A stretch of 64,000 bases of DNA. Origin: Tridacna crocea. Taxonomy: Eukaryota; Mollusca; Bivalvia; Cardiida; Cardiidae. Under the pieces are notes generated by a model. That model did not search any database. It was not told the origin of the DNA and worked only from the letters and a program-made list of their open reading frames with translations. Positions within the stretch are counted from its first letter, which is position 1. The number at the start of each line of letters is the position of its first letter. This document shows, one piece after another, positions 1-8,821 of this stretch. Made by a program: the position numbers and the translations under genes. The stretch lies in the NCBI GenBank assembly GCA_943736015.1, contig OX031068.1, positions 33,476,296 to 33,540,295 of the forward strand. The letters are read 5' to 3'.

Positions 1-125
1 AAAGCCCTGTCCCTCTTTGTATCAGGTCACCAGTAGGTCAACAAACCTTTACCAGAACTAATCAAAGTGCAGAGGTTCTCTTGTTTTATATGAAAAGGAT
101 TATAGATTATGTAAAGCAACCATCT
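1..125. other. No recognised feature
   Basis: Short unique stretch at the window edge. I see no open reading frame, terminal repeat or RNA-like structure in it. Confidence 0.5.
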
Positions 126-353
126 TTAACTCTTTACCAAATGACAAAATTTGGGATGTGACCAAACTGAAAGCATTTGCAGACAACAAATTAAACATTG
201 ATGAAATGATTATATCTCTCTTTGATAGAGTAGAAAACACTGAGGGAAAAGGAGAAAATGCTGATTACCAGCATTTTCTCCTTTTCCAAGAGTGTTTTCC
301 GAAAACTTCTTCTTTAGGGTAGTTAAAAGTCAGGATTGTATGGTAAAGACTTA
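126..353 (+). mobile_element. TTAA MITE, family A, copy 1
   Basis: About 228 bp. It opens with TTAACTCTTTACC and closes with an inverted GGTAAAGACTTA. The central hairpin at about 232-298 has arms related to GGAGAAAATGCTG and CAGCATTTTCTCC. The left shoulder (AAACTGAAAGCATTTGCAGAC) and right shoulder (TTAAAAGTCAGGATTG) recur in the other copies, and I use their order to define + orientation. The TTAA ends and CCCTTT-type terminal repeat fit non-autonomous piggyBac-superfamily elements. There is no coding capacity. The right TTAA has decayed to TTAC. Confidence 0.8.
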
Positions 354-489
354 CCACCATAGGAACTAATCTGCAATACAACAATGAAATCAAAACAAGT
401 AGTTTGAGAGAAGAAATTCTTCAAAGATTTTACTTTATACCATAAAAGGAAAATGAGTCTCCCATAAAAGCCATGTTTTTTGACGGATC
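354..489. other. No recognised feature
   Basis: AT-rich spacer between a MITE and a dispersed repeat. No gene or repeat boundary is visible. Confidence 0.4.
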
Positions 490-860
490 TTTTTTTTCTT
501 TTTTTCTTTTAAGGAATTCTGTAGACCTCTATCTAAGGAACATTCCTGCAAAATAATAATGCTATCGAATTAGCGTTTTGGGAGGAGAAGATTTTTAAAG
601 GTTTTTTACTTTGATTGCCATGGCAACCAGAATTATTCATGGAACACAATTATTTTGAGGAATCTGAAAGAGGACCACCTAAGGAAAATTCCTGTGAAAT
701 TTGGTAAAAATCCAGTCAATAGTTTCTGAAGAGAAGTTTTTTAAAGAAAAAGTTTACGGATGCACGCACAGACGAACGGACGGAAGGACGGACTCATGAC
801 GGACACAACGTAATGACAATAGCTCGCTGCCCTTTGGCCAGTGGAACTAAAAACTGGATT
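490..860 (-). repeat. Fragment of molluscan Helentron-like (HINE-type) repeat
   Basis: After a T-rich tract (about 490-511) come two tandem monomers with a 146-bp period: CTAAGGAACATTCCTG at 533 and CTAAGGAAAATTCCTG at 679. A palindrome, TTGCCATGGCAAC, lies at 615-627 and a GGACGGA-type run at about 768-795. The reverse complement of the monomer motif occurs in the fuller element at 8,533-10,351 (GAATGTTCCTTGGGTG near 8,718), so this piece lies in the opposite direction. It ends with a small hairpin, GCCCTTTGGCCAGTGG, typical of these bivalve repeats. Family identity is by recognition only. Confidence 0.55.
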
Positions 861-1367
861 TGCCCATTCAAAAAAAAAAAAGCAATATTCTGATTTTGAT
901 CCCTAGCAAAAGTTGAGTAGTATAATGTTTCTAGTCGTCTGCAAAATCTTTCAGCTTGGACCAGTCTAAAATTTTGTCGATTTTTTAAAGGGTTTGTCTT
1001 CTTTTGCAAGAGCATGACTCATTTACATGAAATAGTGGACATTAAGAGTCTGTGTTCTATGTGGTCTAATCTTGATCTACAGTATTATATTTAAGTTGAT
1101 CTTACTTCTCCAAGTTGTGTGTAGTCATATCTATGTTTACAGTTGAAAACATACAGGTTGTGTTGCATTTGATAAGCTCTGGGCTCTTAAGGATTCTTCC
1201 ATTCCAATACCAAACCAATAGTCTATCATTACCTGTAAAACAGTGTGTAAGGTGGAAAAAATAAATAAGATAATAAAGAAAAGTATGAAATCTTGATTAT
1301 TCTATAAACAAGTTATAAACAATCTCTTCAAAACTGCTGCTTTACCCCAAACAAAACAACCTGTGTT
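861..1367. other. Mostly unique sequence with one MITE remnant
   Basis: Nothing gene-like is seen. Positions 919-993 match the right shoulder of family A MITEs in minus orientation (TGGACCAGTCTAAAATTTTG at 957-976, then TTTAAAGGGTT), with the hairpin deleted. The rest is AT-rich without recognisable structure. Confidence 0.5.
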
Positions 1368-1594
1368 TTAACCCTTTATCCCGTAAGGCATCTCTATGGT
1401 TTCTCTAATTTACCCTAAATAACAGCAAGGATGAAGCCGTTTTTATGGTATATGACACCTTCTGATAGCATAGAAAACATTGTGACAAAAGGTGAAATTG
1501 CTTATCACGAGCAATTTCACCTTTTACCACAATGTTTTCCAAAGGCTCCTACAAGCAATGCGTAGAAATAAGTATGTATGGAATATAGGGTTAA
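1368..1594 (+). mobile_element. TTAA MITE, family B, copy 1
   Basis: 227 bp. It starts TTAACCCTTTATCCCG and ends ATAGGGTTAA. The central hairpin is GTGACAAAAGGTGAAATTGC against GCAATTTCACCTTTTACCAC, related to but distinct from family A. A second copy lies inverted at 12,766-12,993 and shares both shoulders (an AACAGCAAGGATGAAGC motif; TGCGTAGAAA). TTAA at both ends supports a piggyBac-type target site. It is non-coding. Confidence 0.8.
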
Positions 1595-1790
1595 TGATCA
1601 TGAGAAAGAAGACTTATGAAAATATTGTAGGAAAAGGAGAAAATGCTGGTAACCAGCATTTACTCCTTTCCTACAATGCTTTCTACCTTCTCAGAGACAA
1701 ATCCCAGCATTGAAGCCACATTCAGTGTTTATTCTTTCAATTGCTTTCAAAGGCCAAAGCAAACACTTTGTCATCTGGCACAGAATTAAA
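1595..1790 (-). mobile_element. Degenerate TTAA MITE, family A
   Basis: It abuts family B copy 1. The hairpin at about 1,619-1,683 is nearly perfect, but the outer shoulder is diverged (CAAAGGCCAAAGCAAAC in place of the usual motif) and no clean terminal repeat remains. The hairpin carries a compensated change, A1629 facing T1672, relative to the family G:C pair. Confidence 0.65.
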
Positions 1791-1830
1791 TACAAGTCTA
1801 TTTATTTTCAGGAATTTTTACTTTTTGCAA

Positions 1831-2059
1831 TAAACTCTTTACCATACAACCCTGACTCTTAACGAACCTGAGTAAGAAAACCTTTGAAAACATTGTGAGA
1901 AATGGAGAAAATGCTGGAAACCAGCATTTTCACCTTTTCCCACAATGTTTTCTACCCTTTCCAAATCAAATTTCATTTTTTGATTCACATTTATTTTGTC
2001 ATCTGCAAGTACTTTCAATTTGGACTGGTCTAAAATTTTGTCGTTTGGTAAAGAGTTAA
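1831..2059 (-). mobile_element. TTAA MITE, family A
   Basis: 229 bp, from TAAACTCTTTACCATAC to GGTAAAGAGTTAA. Shoulders are in minus orientation (CCCTGACTC on the left; TGGACTGGTCTAAAATTTTG on the right). The central hairpin around 1,905-1,953 is intact. Confidence 0.8.
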
Positions 2060-2157
2060 CCATTTTTCTTGCATCTGCAGCTCAGCATAAAAATCCCAAA
2101 ATATTTTAAAAAATTTCTGCACATTTTTTTGTAGTCTTTAAGAAAACAGCCCCCTTT

Positions 2158-2238
2158 CTGACAAAAATCTGTTGAGCTGCATTGGATTTGTCATCTTCAA
2201 ATGATTTGGGTTTGGATGAGTCTAAAATTTTGTTGTGG
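2158..2238 (-). mobile_element. MITE family A remnant (right shoulder only)
   Basis: TCATCTTCAAATGATTTGGG and GATGAGTCTAAAATTTTGTT match the family A right shoulder. The terminal GGTAAAGGGTTAA is missing and is replaced at 2,238 by tRNA-like sequence. Confidence 0.5.
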
Positions 2239-2311
2239 TTTCTGTGAGGTAGAGCATTGGCCTCATAAGCCAAGGGTCTCAAGTTCGATATGTGGGAGCA
2301 GGTGTCAACTT
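2239..2311 (+). pseudogene. tRNA-like sequence (CAT anticodon loop), degenerate
   Basis: A perfect 5-bp anticodon-type stem, TTGGC (2257-2261) with GCCAA (2269-2273), encloses a 7-base loop CTCATAA whose centre is CAT. A box-A-like GAGGTAGAGCATTGG lies before it and a box-B-like AGTTCGATAT after it. The T stem pairs poorly and I cannot form an acceptor stem, so a working tRNA is unlikely. It could be a tRNA-Met pseudogene or the head of a SINE whose body continues to about 2,380. Confidence 0.5.
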
Positions 2312-2434
2312 TGGGATTTTTCAATGGCCCACATATTCTGCATGAGTACTGATGTAGTTCTCAGGAAGCAGAATCTAAAACAATAAGTGTAAGTTGTAAG
2401 AACTTGTTTCTCAATCGACATAAAATAAATTTGC

Positions 2435-2666
2435 TTAACTCTTTACCACACCACAAAATTTAAGTTTAATCCAAATTCAAAGCATTTGCAGACCACAAAA
2501 TTAACGTGGCTCAAAAATGATATTTGATTTGGGAAGGGTTAGAAAACATTATGGAAAAAGAGAAAATGCTGGTTAGCAGCATTTTCTCCTATTCCCGCAT
2601 TGTTTTGAAAAGGTTTCTTCTAGCTGTTAGGGTTGTTAAAGTCGGGATTGTGTGGTAATGGGTTAA
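2435..2666 (+). mobile_element. TTAA MITE, family A
   Basis: 232 bp, from TTAACTCTTTACCACACC to TGGTAATGGGTTAA, in plus orientation. The hairpin is interrupted by a few mismatches. Its terminal TTAA at 2663-2666 is also the first TTAA of the next element. Confidence 0.8.
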
Positions 2667-2891
2667 CTCTTTACCAAACAATCCCTGGTTTTTACGACCC
2701 TGAGATAGAAGTCTTTTGAAAACATTGTGGGAAAAGGAGAAAATGCTGGTAACCAGCATTTTCTCCTTTTTCCACAATGTTTTCTACCCTGCTGGAAACA
2801 AATTTCAATTTTTGACTTACATTTATTTTGTGGTCTGCAAGTGCTTTCAATTTGGACCAGTCTAAAATTTTGTTGTGTGGTAAAGGGTTAA
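2663..2891 (-). mobile_element. TTAA MITE, family A, sharing TTAA with its neighbour
   Basis: 229 bp, minus orientation, from TTAACTCTTTACCAAACAA to GGTAAAGGGTTAA. The central hairpin (about 2,719-2,787) is almost perfect. Only one TTAA separates it from the preceding copy, as expected if one element inserted into the TTAA flanking the other. Confidence 0.85.
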
Positions 2892-2926
2892 ACTAAACTA
2901 AATTTTGTTGTGTGGGAAAGGGTTAA
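2892..2926 (-). repeat. Tandem duplication of a MITE end
   Basis: About 35 bp (AACTAAATTTTGTTGTGTGG, then GAAAGGGTTAA) repeats the last bases of the preceding MITE, including a second TTAA. Confidence 0.7.
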
Positions 2927-3121
2927 AACTGTTATTTATTTTGATTTTATAGTGAAATAAGTCCAATCCAGCTCAAAGGATTATTTCTATCTTAAAATGA
3001 TAGAAAACATTGTGAAAAAAGGAGAATATGCTTGTAGCCAGCATTTTCTCCCTTTTCCACAATATTTTCAAATGCTCCTCAGTCAAAGTTGTAAAAACCT
3101 CTGATTGTTTGGAAAAGCTTA
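2927..3121 (+). mobile_element. Degenerate TTAA MITE, family A
   Basis: A hairpin at about 3,003-3,068 and a right shoulder ending TTTGGAAAAGCTTA are recognisable. The left shoulder is strongly diverged, with only AGTCCAATCC and GCTCAAAGGAT remaining. Confidence 0.55.
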
Positions 3122-3204
3122 AATGTAGTTATAGAGGAAAGGGTAATACATAAAATGAAGGGTAGATAGAGTGACTGTGTACATCAAGTAGATTTTTAAA
3201 GTTT

Positions 3205-3429
3205 CAGCCTTTACCAGATGACAAAATTTTAAACCAATCCAAATTGAAAGCATTTTGTAGATGACCAATTCAATGTGGCTCAAACGGTGCAATTGCATGG
3301 TGATAGGGTAGAAAACATTGTGGGAAAAGGAGAAAATGCTGGTTACTATTTTCTCCTTTGCCCACAATGCTTTCAAATGGCTTCTTTCCAAAGATCATCA
3401 AAAGTCATCGTTGTGTGGTTAAGGGTTAA
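3205..3429 (+). mobile_element. TTAA MITE, family A
   Basis: About 225 bp, from CCTTTACCAGATGACAAAAT to GTGTGGTTAAGGGTTAA. The right hairpin arm has lost a few bases at the apex (GGTTACTATTTTCTCC), so the central palindrome is asymmetric. Confidence 0.75.
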
Positions 3430-3462
3430 ATGTTTAAATGTTTCATTTGAGCAAAGAGTCCT

Positions 3463-3481
3463 CTGTGTGTGTGTGTGTGTT
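3463..3481. repeat. (TG)n microsatellite
   Basis: A run of TG dinucleotides, about nine copies. Confidence 0.9.
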
Positions 3482-3949
3482 ATCTATTTGGAGGGTTGTG
3501 CTTGTTGCTTCAGCACATGGATTCTGTAAATCATGGGATAGCAAGTCATGTTTAGCTATAAAATGAGGGGACAGCAAGCATCTTTGGACATGTATTTTTT
3601 CCAAGGGATATACCTGAATAGTATGTGGCAGTACTGGAAAGAGTTCTGGCGTAAGCTTTATCTTGGAGATTTTCAGTTTTAGAGCATATTTTTTGAGGGT
3701 AGACTTTGAAACCATTGATTGTTGAAAGGTTGTCCTGTTTTTTACTAGTTGGACAGTGCTGAAGAAGGAGCAGTGCTGTTTTTCTTGCAGTGCAATTATG
3801 GGTTGCAGAAGCATGTTGCTGAAATTTATAAATACTGTATTGATTTTATGTTTTGGTACTTATGGCTTCGTATACCGGTATAGTATTTTTAAAGCATTCT
3901 CCTCAAGAATCATGCAGGCCCTGTGGAAATGGTGACAAGTGATTTTTTC
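3482..3949. other. Unique sequence, no feature
   Basis: I see no supported gene. A 123-codon minus-strand open frame (3,443-3,814) runs through the microsatellite and resembles nothing I recognise. A perfect 12-bp palindrome TATACCGGTATA lies at 3,871-3,882. Confidence 0.4.
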
Positions 3950-4254
3950 AGAATACCAAAAAAAGTTAGCGCAGTTGATTCCTTTAGTCACAAAAGTCCA
4001 AAAGCCAATGGGAAACTTTTATTGTCATGCTGTTACCATGGCAATGGCCACTGAAAGTTTTTGCCCCCAGAAACATTTTTTCCTTTTTAAAACTTGAAAA
4101 ATTATGCACTTTGAAGTTAATGCAAAATATTTGTCACCAAAAGTCAAGTGAGTTGAGCTATCATAACATAATCACCCATGTATTGGCTTTCAATATCAAG
4201 AATGCAAAAGTAAAAATAAGTTTTCAGAGTGTGCTTCTATGGCAACGAACAATG

Positions 4255-4548
4255 GATGTATTTTGTTGGTTGGTTGGTTGGTTGTATTGGGGTTTTACGC
4301 CACTTTAACAGCTAAGGTCATATCATGGCGGTCGGCGACGCACTTGTGTCTCCTGGCTTTCTCACACCGGTACTTACACTACTTTCTTTCCAAAGCCACC
4401 GACTACTTTTCTCACATGCTTCAGCAGAGGTGAGAGGCGAAAATACGCCAGGAAGAAAGTTCGCCTCAACCGGGTATCGAACTCACAACCACCAGGTCAT
4501 GAGTCCGACACGCTCACCACTGAGCCACCCGGGCGGGCGATGTATTTT
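4255..4548 (-). mobile_element. tRNA-derived SINE with perfect 10-bp target-site duplication
   Basis: The body (4265-4538) is flanked by GATGTATTTT at 4255-4264 and 4539-4548. On the minus strand the tRNA-like head carries box A TGGCTCAGTGG (4517-4527) and box B GAGTTCGATACCC (4472-4484), with a loop centred on CAT between them. The tail is the simple repeat CAACCAACCAACCAA (plus-strand TTGGTTGG at 4265 onward). A truncated sibling lies at 13,483-13,599. It is transcribed by RNA polymerase III and mobilised by a partner LINE in known SINE biology; no such LINE is in this window. Confidence 0.85.
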
Positions 4549-5239
4549 ATACCTCTGCTGGTGGCTTAAATAGACAAATTTCTATCTCAATTATCTCCTA
4601 ACAGCAAAGCTAGGATTCAAGGTTTCAGTATTAGACATATAGACTAATGTAACGGGTCACAAATGAAAAAATAAAAAAGGTCAAAATGTTTTTAGCTCAG
4701 GTAACCGTGGCAACCAAAGTGGTAACACATTTGTAAAATTTGGAACATGCCGTGTTTCATGCAATAAAATGACCACTAAACACAATTATGTGAGCATCAG
4801 TTAATATGACATATGAAGCATTAATACAAGTATAAAAAGCTGCATACAAGATATTTTGGTTTTGTGTCTTAATTTGGTATCCATAGCAACCTGAATGTCG
4901 ATACTAGCACAAAACTGCAGTTTTTGCTCATTTTTAAAGTATCATTGTAGACACTAGAATAAGTAAAATGAGTAACTTTGGTGTAAGAATAGCTACTAAT
5001 CTAAGGTGTTGTCATTGAAAATATAACAATGAGCATATCATATCATACTCCATGTTACCATGGCAGCCAAAGCAGCATATCATAAAATTGAGAAAATACC
5101 GTTATCCATTGAATATAATGAACAACAATTAGGAAATATTCATACCCCTCTAAATAATGATGGTTCATGGCGTGTCAGTTTTCATTTACAAAGCAGCATA
5201 CATGCTAATTATCCCCCACCAAAAAGGCAGCCAGGGATC

Positions 5240-5705
5240 TGGTAATAGTAGCTTTCTGTCCGTCTGTCTGTCCGTTCTTCTGTCATTCCATCTCTCCCAC
5301 CTTGCATCTCACTTTCTATTCTGGAGCATAAGAGAAAAAGTATTTAACATATAACCATGAAACTTCACAGATGGATAGATCTCACAAGAAAGAAGTGTAG
5401 TGCATAAGAATCATTCAACTTGATTGCATACTTTAGGAGTTTTGCCCTTTATTTTTGTCACTTAAATTTTGTCTAGAGCATAACTCAAAAACTATAACAG
5501 GTGTACTCCCACACTCTTTGTTTGTTTGTTTTTTTCAAAATCAGTGTGCTTCAAGCCATTAATAAGATAAACAAACTGTGCAAGTTTCATCAAAATCTGA
5601 CAACAAATGTGGACTTCATCGCGTAAACAAGAAAAAGACAGACAGACACATGACAGAAACCTTACCACGACAAAAGCTCGGCTGGCTTTCAGCCAGTAGA
5701 GCCAG
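5240..5705 (+). repeat. Dispersed bivalve repeat with GTCTGTCC / GACAGACA ends
   Basis: It begins with a GTCCGTCTGTCTGTCCG run (about 5,257) and ends with AAAGACAGACAGACACATGAC followed by a small hairpin, GGCTGGCTTTCAGCCAG. Internal text such as AGCATAACTCAAAAACTAT is typical of molluscan dispersed repeats. It interrupts the ~175-bp X-box repeats. I assign no name. Confidence 0.5.
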
Positions 5706-6800
5706 AAATTACTGGTAACCATGGTTACTTAACTGTTTAAAGAGCATTTAAAGCATTTCCTTTCAGATATTTGGTTTATTAAAATGTTTTTGGAACTCAT
5801 CAAATCTTTTTTAGTCAATGGAAGAAGATCCTTTGCACTGACTTTGCTATATTTTATGGGGATGAGTTTACTGTCTCTGCTGCCAGGGGAACATTTCTTT
5901 TTCTGAGGTGTTGAATACTTTTGATATTTTGTATGTGCATTACAGATATGGATTATTTGAAGTACGTTTAATTTGTTCAGATGCCTCTTAGCTGGAAGGA
6001 GTTAATTTGCTTTAAATAAGCTATTATTTGTGATGGTTCGTTGATATGGTTGCCATGGTAACATATAATCTGGCCATTAAATTATTTCTTTTACATTCTG
6101 ATATTGACAAACCGATGTGGGTAATTTGAGTAATTATTACTTATCAGTGTAATCCTTTGTTAATGGGGGGGTAGTTTATTTTGAATGTGCTGGTTGTCGT
6201 TAAAATCGCGAACTGTTGAATAGCTTGTTTGCCATGGTAACTATTATTTGGATTGTTGCAGAACTTAAATTTTTCTTTATTGCTTGAACAGATGTGGATC
6301 AATCTAATATGTAAATACAATGTAAATATTTCTCTTTGCAGAAGAGAGATAATTTGCTTTGAAATTGCCATTTTTTGTAAAATCACTGACGGACTAATAG
6401 TTTTGTTGCCATTGTTACAAAAATTATAGACATTTTGAGTTTTTTTATGTTGGCAGTGAAAATTCAGATGTTGCTCATTTAGGCACTTTATGTATTTTTC
6501 ATATGCACCTTTATTGTTGGAAGATAATTTGGTTTGAAAATGTCCAAAATGGAAGTTTGATTCTGTTGCTATGCAAAACAATGCAAGTTACATTTTTTAC
6601 TTTTCTGTGTAATTTCGAGAACTAATCATGTCCTCCTTTTAACATAAGTACAATGTAGTAGTATAGATATTCTAAATGGGCGGTAGTGAACTTTGAATGT
6701 GCTGATTTTTGTTAAAATCGAGAACTGCTGGATAGTATGGTTTCCATGGTAACTTATATCTGGATTGTTGCAGAACTTTTTTCTTCTTTATTGGTTGAAC

Positions 6801-6839
6801 AGGGTTGTTGAAAGTCAGGATTGTATAGAAAAGGATTAA
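6801..6839 (+). mobile_element. MITE family A right-end fragment
   Basis: GAAAGTCAGGATTGTATAG, then AAAAGGATTAA, matches the right shoulder and terminal repeat of family A. The hairpin and left half are absent. Confidence 0.6.
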
Positions 6840-6920
6840 ATGGTAAAGATATAATTAGGGGTACATTCATCATAGCTGTTATTTTTTGCATTTTATTGAA
6901 TAAAAAGAACTACTTCATTC

Positions 6921-7110
6921 TTTAATTCTTTGACAATCTAACAAAATTTGGAATCTAACAAACTAAAAGTATATGCAGATGTATTATAGATCTAATGGAG
7001 TTCAAACGGAAATTTCTCTATGATAAAGTAGAAAACATTGCAAGGAAATTGGAAAATGTTGGTAACCACCATTTTCTACTTACCTTGCAATTTCCTCTGA
7101 GGCTTTACAT
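6921..7110 (+). mobile_element. TTAA MITE, family A, right end lost
   Basis: The left terminus TTAATTCTTTGACAATC and left shoulder are recognisable, and a diverged hairpin lies at about 7,029-7,095. The right shoulder is cut off where the palindrome element at 7,116 begins. Confidence 0.6.
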
Positions 7111-7115
7111 GTATC

Positions 7116-7303
7116 TGTCGTAGTCCAAACTGGAATCTAGGCAGATCCGGAATCTGCCTAGACCAAATTGGAATTCTATTTTGGTCCAGACCAAATCAGA
7201 ATTCTACTTTGGTCTAGACAGATTCCAGATCTGCCTAGACCAAATTAGGATTCCAGTTTGGCTAGGCAGATCCAGAATCTGCCTAGACCAAATTGGAATT
7301 TTT
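7116..7303 (-). repeat. Multi-palindrome element, copy 1
   Basis: 188 bp made of four successive palindromes. The longer ones contain CTAGGCAGAT...ATCTGCCTAG inside CCAAATTGG-type flanks and share their outer GGAATTC-like bases; one is a shorter CCAAA-type palindrome without the GGCAGAT core. It starts TGTCGTAGTCCAAACTGG. An inverted second copy is at 10,731-10,935. No terminal repeat or coding capacity is seen. Confidence 0.7.
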
Positions 7304-7723
7304 AATTTAAACCCCAAATTAAAAGAGGCAGTTAATCAGAAATTCAGAGTAAGAATAAATTTTGAATGTTTTGTACTTTAGCAGGAAAAAAAATGTAGGA
7401 AATGGAGCATATGTGGGGAAAAAAAGATATTTCTTTAACTAGAAATACATGTATATCTTAGTTGTAATTATATGTGGATCGGTTTGATTTAATAGAAAGA
7501 AATCATGAAAGAATCCAAAAATGAAGTAGTAAGCATTGTAGGAAAATATTTGTTTTCCTAAGAATTCTACCACAGAGTTGTAGTTGTAAACCTGTTTTAT
7601 TTTTTGTAGGACTGATATTATAGAAATGAGAAAAGTGAGAAATAAATCTAGTAGAAATTATGGTGGAAAAAGGAGAATTGTTCATACTGTATACTCTTTA
7701 TATTTTTTCCCAATAAATGGTAA
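7304..7723. other. AT-rich unique sequence, no feature
   Basis: Many short A and T runs. No gene, hairpin or repeat boundary is recognised. Confidence 0.45.
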
Positions 7724-7952
7724 TTAACCTTTTCCCAAACAATCCCTGGTTTTTACGGGTCTAGAATAGTAGCCTTTTGAAAACATTGTGGGAAAAGGAG
7801 AAAATGCCGGTAACCAGCATTTTCTCCTTTTCCCACAATGTTTACTACCCTGTCATAGACAGAAATCATCTTTTCAGCAAGAGTTGAATTGTCGTCTGCA
7901 AATGCTTTCAATTTGGTCTAATCCAAAAGTTTGTCGTTTGGGAAAGGGTTAA
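7724..7952 (-). mobile_element. TTAA MITE, family A, well preserved
   Basis: 229 bp, TTAACCTTTTCCCAAACAA to GGGAAAGGGTTAA, with TTAA on both sides. The hairpin at about 7,783-7,853 has one mismatch near the apex (GCCGGTAACCAGC). Confidence 0.85.
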
Positions 7953-8021
7953 TAATATGTGATGGGTCAACCTGGCACAAGTATGATATGTGAAGTGAAA
8001 GTTGACATTGTCAAAATGATG

Positions 8022-8249
8022 TTAACCCTTTACCACTCAATACTGACTCTTAACGAACCTGGAAAAGGAAACTTTTGAAAACTTTATGCGGAAAGAAGAA
8101 AATTCTGGTAACTTGCATTTTCTCCTGTTCCCACAATATTTTCTACCTATCAAGGAAAAAATGCTCAATCTTAACCACATTGAAATCGTTGTCTGCACAT
8201 AATTTCAATTTGGACAAAGCTAAAACTTTGTCATCTGGTAAAGGGTTAA
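8022..8249 (-). mobile_element. TTAA MITE, family A
   Basis: 228 bp, TTAACCCTTTACCACTC to GGTAAAGGGTTAA. The termini are intact but the hairpin has many mismatches (GCGGAAAGAAGAAAATTC against the usual arm), so this copy has lost much of its fold. Confidence 0.8.
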
Positions 8250-8532
8250 CTGCCAAATTAGTTACCTGTAAAAGTGTGAATGTGTGATATCTTTTTGACC
8301 AATCACACATACAGGAACCATCTGGCAACCCTTTACATGTAATAAGAGAGATCACAGACAGTGTACATATATCTGGGTAAATAGTTTTCAAACATGTGAC
8401 AGTTTGTTAGATAGGTAAACATATCAACTTGCAGAAAATCCCCTGAAGTGAAATTTTAGTCTTGGTTAGCTAACGCAGTCAGTGCAGCCTGACCAGATTT
8501 GATACTTATTGCAATTTCTGGATGGTCCTTTT
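8250..8532. other. No recognised feature
   Basis: About 280 bp of unique sequence without an open reading frame or repeat that I can identify. Confidence 0.4.
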
Positions 8533-8589
8533 TAGCTCACCTGAGCACAACGTGCTCAGGGGGAGCTATTGTGACCGGTCATCGTCCGG

Positions 8590-8653
8590 CGTCCGTCCGT
8601 CCGTCCGTCCGTCCGTCCGTGCGTCCGTCCGTCCATCTGTCCGTCCGTCCGTT
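8590..8653 (+). repeat. (GTCC)n minisatellite
   Basis: Sixteen or so GTCC tetramers with a few variants, just inside the left end of the HINE-like element. The same motif occurs at this place in related bivalve repeats. Confidence 0.9.
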
Positions 8654-8821
8654 AACAATTTCTTTAAAAATCTTCTCCTCCAAAACCAGAAGGCCAATCT
8701 TGATAAAACTTGGCAGGAATGTTCCTTGGGTGAAGCTCTACAAAAATTGTTAAAAGAATTTAATTCCAACAAAAACTCTGGTTGCCATGGCAACAAAATG
8801 GCTGAAAATGGAAAAAATCTT

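Larger units (their letters stand above)
3950..6800. repeat. Degenerate ~175-bp tandem repeats, each with an X-box-like palindrome
   Basis: Palindromes resembling GTTRCCATGGYAAC recur at 4032, about 4233 (half site), 4701, 4877, 5054, 5715, about 5879 (weak), 6049, 6228, 6405, 6565 and 6740. Uninterrupted spacings are 176, 177, 164, 170, 179, 177, 160 and 175 bp. The larger gaps are explained by the SINE at 4,255-4,548 and the element at about 5,255-5,705. Between palindromes the repeats are heavily diverged, but 6,164-6,295 and 6,676-6,805 still align closely (TTTGAATGTGCTG; TGGATTGTTGCAGAACTT). It could be an old satellite or the core of a decayed Helentron-type element. Confidence 0.6.

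Noticed and set aside
3443-3814. 123-codon minus-strand open frame
   Set aside because: It ends in a (CA)n microsatellite translation (THTHT) and resembles no family I know; the surroundings are transposon debris.
4472-4527. Functional tRNA gene on the minus strand
   Set aside because: Boxes A and B are present but the fold is incomplete, and the segment is the head of a SINE bounded by target-site duplications.
6144-6581. 145-codon minus-strand open frame, the longest in the window
   Set aside because: It lies wholly within the degenerate ~175-bp repeat tract, is rich in N, K and I as expected from AT-rich DNA, and shows no recognisable domain.
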